This document shows positions 44,404 through 51,756 of a DNA stretch of 64,000 nt, piece after piece. The position numbers were made by a program, and so were the translations under genes. This DNA is from Thalassovita gelatinovora. Lineage in GTDB: Bacteria; Pseudomonadota; Alphaproteobacteria; Rhodobacterales; Rhodobacteraceae. The stretch's first letter is position 1. Each line of letters begins with the position of its first letter. Below the pieces are notes generated by a model. That model ran no database searches. It was not told where the DNA came from and was given only the letters and a program-made list of their open reading frames with translations. Location: contig NZ_CYSA01000007.1 of assembly GCF_001458355.1 (NCBI RefSeq), positions 2,501-66,500 of the forward strand. The letters are read 5' to 3'.

Positions 44404-45219
44404 TCAACCCCCGCCGGGACGGACAAAACGCGCCCCTGTGCTGTTGCGCCCGGCCCCGGGCGCCAACCGCTTGATGCGCCGGTCAGGGGCTGTGACCGGG
44501 TTGCGCCGCAATTGCGCCTTTAGTTCTGCAATCCGCTGCGGCAGCACCATGCCGAACCCCACCTTTTTGCCGTCGAAGTTCCCGCCAGCCGACACCAGCG
44601 ACAGGATACGCCCACGCCCGCCCACCCGGACGAAAACCGGTGCGCCGGACGATCCAAAGGTCACGTTGCAATCAAAGGCGATGACTTCGTTTCTTTCGGC
44701 CAGCAGCGTACATTTGCGCTGCCGCGACAGGGCTTCGGCCCGATTTACCCCATAGGACGCCACCGAAATCTGATTACCGGCATTCTGACCGGAATGAATT
44801 ACAAATGGATCGGCATCCCGGCTGGTAATCGGTTCGGACAACCGGATCAGCGCGACATCATAGCGAATGTTTTCAACACTCGGCGGTTGCTCCGGATCAT
44901 AATCCGGATGCGCTGCGATCTGTAATCCGCGTCGTTCAGCAATCGCCACCCCGTCGCGCAATCCGGCCCGGAACATGATCTTGTCCGCAGGGCGCAAATC
45001 CCTGATATTTCCGTCATAAACGCAATGCGCCGCAGTCAGCACCAGATCGGGCGCGATCAGGGTACCGGTGCAAAACCCCCTGCCATCCAGATCCAGACGA
45101 CCGACCGCTTCCCATCCCAGCAAGTCTTCGCGATCCGTCAACCGCCGCAGCCCATCCGCTGTGGCAGGCAGCACAAGCACCAGAATGATCAGAATCGCTA
45201 TGATGCCGGATCGTTTCAT
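44404..45219 (-). CDS. secreted trypsin-like serine protease (S1 family), copy A
   Basis: A 271-residue protease with an N-terminal signal (IIAILIILVLVLPATA). The S1 triad can be read: H65 in LTAAHC, D121 in DVALIRL, and S191 in GSSGAP, a variant of the usual GDSGGP. It should act in the periplasm or outside. Its ATG overlaps the stop of copy B by 4 bp (45216-45219). Both copies are exactly 271 residues and share the GWE-VGRLDL-GRGFCTG-LIAPDLVLTAAHC block and a similar C-terminal tail, so they arose by tandem duplication. Confidence 0.92.
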   Translation of the reverse strand: MKRSGIIAILIILVLVLPATADGLRRLTDREDLLGWEAVGRLDLDGRGFCTGTLIAPDLVLTAAHCVYDGNIRDLRPADKIMFRAGLRDGVAIAERRGLQIAAHPDYDPEQPPSVENIRYDVALIRLSEPITSRDADPFVIHSGQNAGNQISVASYGVNRAEALSRQRKCTLLAERNEVIAFDCNVTFGSSGAPVFVRVGGRGRILSLVSAGGNFDGKKVGFGMVLPQRIAELKAQLRRNPVTAPDRRIKRLAPGAGRNSTGARFVRPGGG

Positions 45220-46031
45220 TGTTTAAGGAATTTGGCACCCGACGCATTTCGCGCCGCGCCCACACGCACGCGCCGCGCTTGGGATAAAGTGGATTTCAAT
45301 ACCCCAACGCCCGCAGCAAGCTGGTTGCGCAGCAGGTCGACGGAGCCGTCTAATTGACTGCCCAGCGCCACCCGTTCGCCATCGACATGGGCCTTGGCCG
45401 AAATAACCGACACGATCTGCGTACGGCCTCCGTCAAAACTGAACACCGGCGATCCCGACGCGCCGAAATCGACATCGCAAGACATGACCAAAATCCCTTG
45501 CTGTCGCCCGGTCACCGAACAGATGTCCTGCATCGACGGGGCTTCGGCACGGTCGTGGGCATAAGACACAACGCCGACTTGGTCCCCAGCACCCACGGCG
45601 CGTGCCACATCGAACGGGATCACGCTGCCGTTTCGGATCGGTTGCGCCAGTTCCAACAACGCCAGATCATTGCGCACCCGGTCGGCCGAAACCGGACCGT
45701 CAAAATGATAGGACGGATGCACCACCGCGCGCCGGACCCAACGATAGGCTTCGGCCCGGCCATTGCGCATCCCAGCCTGAAATTCGATCCGGCTATAATC
45801 AACCTTTTCGCCGGTTTCGCGGTCAAACAGGCAATGCGCCGCAGTCAGCACCAGATCAGGCGCAATCAGCGCCCCAGTGCAAAACCCACGACCGGCCAGA
45901 TCAAGCCGCCCAACCCCTTCCCAGCCTTTTCCGTCTTCTCCAGTATCCAGTCGCCGCAAAGCACTGTTTTCTGATATCGCACTTGTAGCGCTCAGGGTCA
46001 GGCACAGAAAAATCAAAACTCGCCGCAGCAT
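45216..46031 (-). CDS. secreted trypsin-like serine protease (S1 family), copy B
   Basis: A 271-residue paralogue of the gene after it, with a signal peptide (VLIFLCLTLSATSAIS). The triad is H66 in LTAAHC, D122 in NDLALLEL, and S192 in GASGSP. Outside the catalytic blocks the two copies have drifted well apart, so the duplication is old and the substrates may differ. It is the first gene of the two-gene unit. The Asp usually found before the catalytic Ser (GDSGG) is Ala here and Ser in copy A. Confidence 0.92.
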   Translation of the reverse strand: MLRRVLIFLCLTLSATSAISENSALRRLDTGEDGKGWEGVGRLDLAGRGFCTGALIAPDLVLTAAHCLFDRETGEKVDYSRIEFQAGMRNGRAEAYRWVRRAVVHPSYHFDGPVSADRVRNDLALLELAQPIRNGSVIPFDVARAVGAGDQVGVVSYAHDRAEAPSMQDICSVTGRQQGILVMSCDVDFGASGSPVFSFDGGRTQIVSVISAKAHVDGERVALGSQLDGSVDLLRNQLAAGVGVLKSTLSQARRVRVGAARNASGAKFLKQ

Positions 46032-46170
46032 GAGCGTTCCTTCCAGTCACGATCTCATGATTGGATAAACGGCAGATTTGTCGAAAATAGGGCATCATTT
46101 TTACCGGACCCCACGGAAATGCGGCACGGCAGGCGATGACACAGACCCCGCTTCGCGACATCCTGTCCCA

Positions 46171-47460
46171 TCAGATATCTTTCAGCGCCGGAGGCTGCGG
46201 TCCTCCGGTGGCCCAGTCCAGCAATTCAACCGTATGCACCACCGGCACGTCGCTGCCCGATCCGATCTGCATCATGCAGCCGATATTGCCTGCGGCGATG
46301 ATATCGGGATTCTTGGCCTGCAAGGTGCGCAGCTTGCGATCCTTCAACTGCTTGGAAATTTCCGGCTGCATCAGGTTGTAGGTCCCCGCCGACCCACAGC
46401 ACAAATGACTATCAGCTGGTTCCACCACCTTGAACCCGGACCTTTTCAGCAGATCCTTGGGAAAGGTCTTGATCTTCTGCCCATGCTGCAACGAACAGGC
46501 GGCGTGGTAGGCCACGGTCAGCCCCTTATCCGCCCCTTCCGGCAGATCCAGTTGCATCAGAACTTCGGACACGTCCATTGCAATCGCCGCCACCCGTGCG
46601 GCCTGTTCGGCCAAGGGATCGTTGCGGAACATGTGACCGTAATCCTTCACCGTGGTGCCGCAGCCTGAGGTATTGATGACAATGGCGTCCAACCCATCGC
46701 CGTCCATTTCGGCCACCCAGGCGCGGATATTTTTGGCCGCCGAGGCATGGCTTTCACCGGTTTTCCCCATGTGATGGGTCAGCGCCCCACAACAGCCCGC
46801 CCCTTCGGCAATCACCACCTCGCAGCCCAGCCGTTTCAGTAGCCGGATAGTGGCATCGTTGATATCGGTATTCAGCGCCTTTTGCGCGCAACCCGTCATC
46901 AGCGCCACCCGCTTACGGCGTGGGATTTCGGCAGCAAAGCTTTGTGGATCGTCATTGCGGCTGACCGGTGGGATTCGTTTCGGCGCCATTTCCAACATTG
47001 CTTTCAGCCGCGCATCCGGCATCAAAAACGCGAAAGGCCGGCCGATCTTCGCCCCGAGAAGCGCCAACCGAAACCGGCTGGGATAGGGCAAGATACGCGC
47101 CAGTATCCAACGCAGGGCACGGTCGCTGAAGGGACGTTTGTATTTCTGTTCGATATAGTCGCGCGCGTGATCGACCAGATGCATGTAATGCACCCCCGAC
47201 GGGCATGTCGTCATACAGGCCAGACAACTGAGGCAGCGGTCGATATGCATGACCGTCTTGGCATCCGGCACGCGTTCGTTTTCCAACATATCCTTAATCT
47301 GGTAGATTCGCCCACGCGGGCTGTCCAATTCGTCGCCCAGCACCTGATAGGTCGGACAGGTCGCGGTGCAAAACCCGCAATGCACACAAGCGCGCAAGAT
47401 TTCATTGGCCCGTTCGATACCGGGGTCCCGCAATTGATCTTCGGTGAAATTGGTCTGCAT
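46171..47460 (-). CDS. glcF: glycolate oxidase iron-sulfur subunit
   Basis: A 429-residue electron-transfer subunit of membrane-linked glycolate oxidase. Two 4Fe-4S motifs are seen near the N-terminus: CVHCGFCTATCP and CLSCLACMTTCP. Two CCG-type cysteine-rich domains follow (AEGAGCCGALTHHMG and DSHLCCGSAGTYN). GlcF passes electrons from the GlcDE flavin units to the quinone pool. It starts 3 bp after glcE, last in glcDEF. Confidence 0.96.
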   Translation of the reverse strand: MQTNFTEDQLRDPGIERANEILRACVHCGFCTATCPTYQVLGDELDSPRGRIYQIKDMLENERVPDAKTVMHIDRCLSCLACMTTCPSGVHYMHLVDHARDYIEQKYKRPFSDRALRWILARILPYPSRFRLALLGAKIGRPFAFLMPDARLKAMLEMAPKRIPPVSRNDDPQSFAAEIPRRKRVALMTGCAQKALNTDINDATIRLLKRLGCEVVIAEGAGCCGALTHHMGKTGESHASAAKNIRAWVAEMDGDGLDAIVINTSGCGTTVKDYGHMFRNDPLAEQAARVAAIAMDVSEVLMQLDLPEGADKGLTVAYHAACSLQHGQKIKTFPKDLLKRSGFKVVEPADSHLCCGSAGTYNLMQPEISKQLKDRKLRTLQAKNPDIIAAGNIGCMMQIGSGSDVPVVHTVELLDWATGGPQPPALKDI

Positions 47461-47463
47461 CTC

Positions 47464-48594
47464 TTATCCCATCAGTCCCGGATTGAGAATCCCACGCGGA
47501 TCGAATTTCGCCCGCACTCCCCGGCTCAGCGCTGCTACCGGTGCCGGTTCAGGTTGAAAGGCCGGAATTGTCGCACGGGTCGCTTCGTCGGCCCGGACCA
47601 GCGTCGCATGTCCGCCGATCCCTGCCATTGCGGGGCGAATATCGCGCCCCGGTGCGACCAGCGCCCAGATCAACCCGCCGCCCCAGTCATAAAGCATTTG
47701 CTCTGCCTGCAACGCCGCGCCGACGCGCGGACCATCAGAAGGCTTTACCGAAATGCGCCAGACATCACCGGGCTGATCGGCAAAGGCTTCAACATCGCGC
47801 AGCCACTGCCAATCCGCCGCGACCTTCTCCGCCTGCGTTTCCACTGCGATCTCGCCAAAGATCGACAGGCGTGACTTCAACTGTTCTGCCCGGTAGGTCA
47901 CCGATTTCTCGAACCCCTCAATCCGGATCATGGTGATCGGTACTCCGCCCTGACCTTTCGGCATATGCGCCGCCCCGGTCACGTCAAAGGGCGATCCCAA
48001 CGCCGCCGCCATCGCTTCGACAGCACGCGCATCACTCAACCCGCCAATCTGGATCACCGCGCTGGTTTCCGGCTTGGGCAGCACCTTGAAACTGACCTCG
48101 CTCAACACGCCCAGAGTCCCGAAAGACCCAGCCATCAGTTTGACCAGATCATAGCCGGTGACGTTCTTCATCACTCGGCCCCCATTTTTCAACACCCGGC
48201 CCATGCCATCGACAAAACGCACCCCCAGCATGAAATCGCGGCAGGCTCCGACTTGTATACGCCGCGATCCCGATACGTTCGCCGCCGCCATGCCGCCAAC
48301 CGTCGGTGTGCCCGTAGTCCCCAGCAGAGCGCGATGATCCATCGGCTCAAACGGCAACCTCTGGCCCTCTGCGTCCAGTGCCGCCTCGACCTCGGAAAGC
48401 GGTGTACCCGCCCCGGCCACCAGCGTCAGCGCCCCGGGTTCATAAAGATGGATTCCGCGCATCCCTCCGGTTTCCAGAACTGCGCCTTCCACCGGGCCTC
48501 CGATAGGCCGGGTGCCGCCGCCATGAACGCGTAACGGCCCCGTAGCGCTTGCAATCATTTCTGCCAGTTCGGCCTCTGTCTGTGGTGTCATCAT
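47464..48594 (-). CDS. glcE: glycolate oxidase FAD-binding subunit
   Basis: A 376-residue FAD-binding subunit. It shows the PCMH-type fold with LRVHGGGTRPIGG, LTLVAGAGTPLSEVEAAL, TGTPTVGGMAAANVSGSRRIQVGACRDFMLGV and VMKNVTGYDLVKLMAGSFGTLGV. The length matches GlcE, a shortened relative of GlcD. Two ATG codons in a row (48594 and 48591) are possible; the only ribosome site is the AGAAGAAG contributed by the intergenic repeat in front of it. Confidence 0.95.
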   Translation of the reverse strand: MMTPQTEAELAEMIASATGPLRVHGGGTRPIGGPVEGAVLETGGMRGIHLYEPGALTLVAGAGTPLSEVEAALDAEGQRLPFEPMDHRALLGTTGTPTVGGMAAANVSGSRRIQVGACRDFMLGVRFVDGMGRVLKNGGRVMKNVTGYDLVKLMAGSFGTLGVLSEVSFKVLPKPETSAVIQIGGLSDARAVEAMAAALGSPFDVTGAAHMPKGQGGVPITMIRIEGFEKSVTYRAEQLKSRLSIFGEIAVETQAEKVAADWQWLRDVEAFADQPGDVWRISVKPSDGPRVGAALQAEQMLYDWGGGLIWALVAPGRDIRPAMAGIGGHATLVRADEATRATIPAFQPEPAPVAALSRGVRAKFDPRGILNPGLMG

Positions 48595-48659
48595 CTTCTT
48601 CTGTTCAAAAATATCCTAGGGGGAATGCACACGTCGCGCGCAGGGGACAACGCCCCCTA
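48595..48659 (-). repeat. dispersed GC-hairpin intergenic repeat, copy 2
   Basis: On the minus strand the unit reads GGGGGCG then CGCCCCC-like arms (imperfect here), CCCCCTAGGATATTTTTG and AACAGAAGAAG, the same order as copy 1 at 16621-16690. It fills the glcD-glcE gap, and its tail supplies the ribosome site of glcE. Confidence 0.7.
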
Positions 48660-50096
48660 TTCGGCCGCAATCCTGCGCCTCTCGCTTGCCGCCAAAGGAA
48701 ACACTTTCGCCGGGTTCAGCAACCAGGCGGGATCGAACGCATCTTTCACCGCCATCTGGATATCCAGATCGTCAGGATCGAACTGATCCACCATTAGGTC
48801 GCGCTTTTCGATGCCGACCCCGTGTTCGCCGGTCAGGCACCCGCCCACTTCAACGCACAGTTTCAGGATATCCGCCCCGAACCGTTCGCACAGTTCCAGA
48901 TCGCCGGGTTTATTGGCATCAAACAGGATCAGCGGATGCATGTTGCCGTCCCCGGCATGAAACACATTACCGACACCCAGACCGTATTGCTTGCTCATCT
49001 CGCCGATCCGGCGCAGCACATAGGGCAACTGGTTCACCGGGATGGTACCGTCGAGACACATGTAATCGTTGATTTGCCCCATCGCGCCAAAGGCCGATTT
49101 TCGACCCAGCCAGATGCGAGCGCTTTCTTCCGCGCTGGTGCTTTCGCGCAGTTCGACCGGGTTGTGGCTGCGAGCAATCGCCAGAATCTTTTCCAACTGT
49201 TCTTCGATTTCGCCCTCGGATCCTTCGACCTCGACAATCAGCAAAGCTTCACAATCGGGATAGCCCGCCCCGGCAAAGGCTTCGGTAGCGCGGATGCAGG
49301 GGCGATCCATGAATTCGATTGCCACCGGCAACAGCCCCGCCTGAATGATTTCACTAACGCATTCACCCGCGACTTCATTGCTGTCAAAGCCCATCAGGAC
49401 AGGCCGTGCGCCTTCGGGTTTGTGCAGGATGCGCAGGGTGGCTTCAGTTACCACGCCAAGTTGGCCTTCGGATCCGCATATCACGCCCAACAAATCAATT
49501 CCACCGGCATCCAGATGCGCACCGCCCAGTTCGACCACCGCTCCATCCATCAAAACCATGGTCACGCCCATCAGGTTATTGGTGGTCACGCCGTATTTCA
49601 GGCAATGCGCCCCGCCTGAATTCATCGCCACATTGCCAGCGATTGCACAGGCCAACTGGGAGGACGGATCGGGAGCATAGAAGAAATCTTCTTCTTCCAC
49701 CGCCCCGGTCACGCTCAGATTGGTGCGCCCTGACTGTACCTTGATGAAACGGTTGTCGTAATCGGTCTCCAACACCTCGTTCATCCGTGACACGCCTAGG
49801 ATCACACAGTCGGCGGTGGGCAGCGCCCCCCCGGCAAGCGATGTACCCGATCCGCGTGGCACCACCGGAACGCCCAGTTCATGGCAGATGGACAATACCG
49901 CAGACACCTCATTAGTATTCGCGGGAAGCACAGCCACCAGCGGCGGACAGCGATACGCCGTCAGCGCGTCGCATTCATAAGCACGGGTTTCCGCCTCTTC
50001 ATGAATCACTGCGACGGCAGGCAGGACCTGTAACAGACGTTTTACCAATACCGGCTTCAACGCTAGTATTTTTGCATTGGGTTCGGGCATCTGCAT
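48657..50096 (-). CDS. glcD: glycolate oxidase catalytic FAD subunit
   Basis: A 479-residue flavoprotein that oxidises glycolate to glyoxylate. The FAD-binding segment VVPRGSGTSLAGGALPTADCVILGVSRMNE is clear, as are NVAMNSGGAHCLKYGVTTNNLMGV, VFHAGDGNMHPLILFDANKPGD and GGCLTGEHGVGIEKRDLM near the end, the usual GlcD/FAD-oxidase C signatures. AGGAGGT lies just before ATG 50096. First gene of glcDEF; no GlcC-type regulator is adjacent. The product glyoxylate can lead to glycerate, the substrate of the kinase at 1524-2792. Confidence 0.97.
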   Translation of the reverse strand: MQMPEPNAKILALKPVLVKRLLQVLPAVAVIHEEAETRAYECDALTAYRCPPLVAVLPANTNEVSAVLSICHELGVPVVPRGSGTSLAGGALPTADCVILGVSRMNEVLETDYDNRFIKVQSGRTNLSVTGAVEEEDFFYAPDPSSQLACAIAGNVAMNSGGAHCLKYGVTTNNLMGVTMVLMDGAVVELGGAHLDAGGIDLLGVICGSEGQLGVVTEATLRILHKPEGARPVLMGFDSNEVAGECVSEIIQAGLLPVAIEFMDRPCIRATEAFAGAGYPDCEALLIVEVEGSEGEIEEQLEKILAIARSHNPVELRESTSAEESARIWLGRKSAFGAMGQINDYMCLDGTIPVNQLPYVLRRIGEMSKQYGLGVGNVFHAGDGNMHPLILFDANKPGDLELCERFGADILKLCVEVGGCLTGEHGVGIEKRDLMVDQFDPDDLDIQMAVKDAFDPAWLLNPAKVFPLAASERRRIAAE

Positions 50097-50215
50097 GACG
50101 CACCTCCTATAATTGGTAAAGTATTATAACCAAATCGATAGGGCCGCAATTCTTTTCGCAACCCCCGTCACGTCACTGACTTGCGAAAACCTGTCCGGAC
50201 GGGCAGTAAGAGCAC

Positions 50216-50626
50216 ATGGACTGGATAAAAATCATACATATTCTAAGCGTCATGGGATGGATGACCAGCATCTTCGCGGTGCCGCGGGCATTGATTTTCT
50301 GGAAACGCGAATATGACCGGCTGGGCGAATTCGGACCTTTGGGCGACCTGACGATCCGGCTGTATCGGTTTTCCACCGGGTTGGCACTCATCGCGCTGGC
50401 AACCGGGCTCTGGCTGGGCTGGAACTTGGGCTTTCCCGGCTGGGTCTGGTTGAAGCTGGGACTGGTTTCGGCGCTGGCGGTTCATTACGCTTGGACCGGT
50501 AAAATGGTCATGGCCGCGCGCAAGGGGGTATTCCGCGAAAGTGACATGTTCCTGCGCATTTTCAATGAAATCAGCGTCTTTGGCGTGATCGCGGTGCTGT
50601 GGACCGTCGTCGTGCAACCGTTCTGA
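50216..50626 (+). CDS. CopD family / HemJ-like membrane protein
   Basis: A 136-residue integral membrane protein with four hydrophobic segments. The start, IKIIHILSVMGWMTSIFAVPRALIFW, and LKLGLVSALAVHYAWTGKMV are close in form to HemJ, the oxygen-independent protoporphyrinogen oxidase of many alphaproteobacteria, and to CopD proteins. The His in IKIIHIL is the one conserved in HemJ. Whether this is the main HemJ or a paralogue cannot be decided. The DUF599 gene follows 3 bp later. Confidence 0.8.
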   Translation: MDWIKIIHILSVMGWMTSIFAVPRALIFWKREYDRLGEFGPLGDLTIRLYRFSTGLALIALATGLWLGWNLGFPGWVWLKLGLVSALAVHYAWTGKMVMAARKGVFRESDMFLRIFNEISVFGVIAVLWTVVVQPF

Positions 50627-50629
50627 ACC

Positions 50630-51349
50630 ATGGCGATCACCGACAGCCTGACTCTGTTCACTGCCTTGGATTTCGCCGCAGTTACGCTGTTGTTTCTGGC
50701 TTGGATCATCATCGGCTGGCTGATCCAGAATCCAACTCGCAAACGACCGTCGGTTTCGGTGCTTATGGCGGAATACCGACGCGAATGGATGCGCCAGATG
50801 GTCACCCGACAGCCGCGCATCTTCGATGCCCAAACCCTGTCGACCCTGCGTCAGAGCACCTCTTTTTTCGCCTCCGCTTCGCTGATCGCCATCGGCGGGG
50901 CGCTGGCGGCGATCGGCAACGCCAACCAGCTTGCTGATGTGGCCAAGGATCTGACGCTCAGCGCCGATCCCAAGCTGGTCTGGGAGGTCAAGTTGTTGGT
51001 ATCGCTGCTGCTGCTGACCAATGCGTTCCTGAAATTCGTCTGGTCGCACCGGTTGTTCGGCTATTGTGCGGTACTGATGGGCGCGGTGCCCAACGATGCC
51101 GAAGATTCGGTTGCCATGCCGCGTGCGATAAAGGCAGCAGAAATCAATATCACCGCCGCGCGCAGCTACAATCAGGGGCTGCGTTCGATCTATTTCGCTT
51201 TGGCCAGCTCCGCCTGGCTGCTTGGGGCGACGGCCTTAATCGTAGCGATCGTGGTAACTTTCGCGGTGTTGTGGCGGCGGGAATTCGCATCGAAATCCCG
51301 CTCGATTCTGGTACAGAACGACGATCAAATAGGGCACACGCAGTCGTGA
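50630..51349 (+). CDS. DUF599 family membrane protein
   Basis: A 239-residue protein with four predicted membrane helices (about 10-32, 75-98, 118-138, 185-215). It contains RREWMRQMVTRQPRIFDAQTLSTLRQSTSFFASASLIAIGG and NAFLKFVWSHRLFGYCAVLMGAVP, both characteristic of DUF599. Function is unknown for the family. It begins 3 bp after the HemJ-like gene and is likely coupled to it. Confidence 0.88.
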   Translation: MAITDSLTLFTALDFAAVTLLFLAWIIIGWLIQNPTRKRPSVSVLMAEYRREWMRQMVTRQPRIFDAQTLSTLRQSTSFFASASLIAIGGALAAIGNANQLADVAKDLTLSADPKLVWEVKLLVSLLLLTNAFLKFVWSHRLFGYCAVLMGAVPNDAEDSVAMPRAIKAAEINITAARSYNQGLRSIYFALASSAWLLGATALIVAIVVTFAVLWRREFASKSRSILVQNDDQIGHTQS

Positions 51350-51384
51350 CTCCACCTGACAAAGCGCAGTGCTAAACTGGCACC

Positions 51385-51747
51385 ATGATAAAGCTTTTCG
51401 CACTCCTGACAGCCTCGGTGCTGTCCGCCTCTGCCGCCTTGGCCGAAATCCCGGAAATCCTTGCGGTCGAAACGTCCCGCGTCGGTATGGGCTGGCGTAT
51501 CGATGTGACGATGCAGCACCCGGACACCGGGTGGGATCATTTCGCCGATGCTTGGGAAGTTCTGGATGCTGACGGAAACCGGCTTGGCATTCGCAAACTG
51601 ATGCATCCGCATATGGATGAACAGCCTTTCACCAGGTCGCTGATGAATGTGATGGTGCCGGACGGCACCCACGAAGTGTTCGTCCGCTCCCATTGCATGG
51701 TTCACGGTTGGTCGCAGGACACCGTTCAGGTATTGTTGGAACGCTAA
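51385..51747 (+). CDS. small exported protein of unknown function
   Basis: A 120-residue protein with a clear signal peptide (IKLFALLTASVLSASAALA, cleavage near residue 20). The mature part of about 100 residues looks like one beta-sandwich domain. It holds several His residues (HPDTGWDHFADAW, MHPHMDE, SHCMVHGW) and a single Cys, which could bind metal. I do not recognise the family. It lies 35 bp after the DUF599 gene and ends 9 bp before the stop of the convergent GATase-like gene. Confidence 0.75.
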   Translation: MIKLFALLTASVLSASAALAEIPEILAVETSRVGMGWRIDVTMQHPDTGWDHFADAWEVLDADGNRLGIRKLMHPHMDEQPFTRSLMNVMVPDGTHEVFVRSHCMVHGWSQDTVQVLLER

Positions 51748-51756
51748 TCCGCCCGT

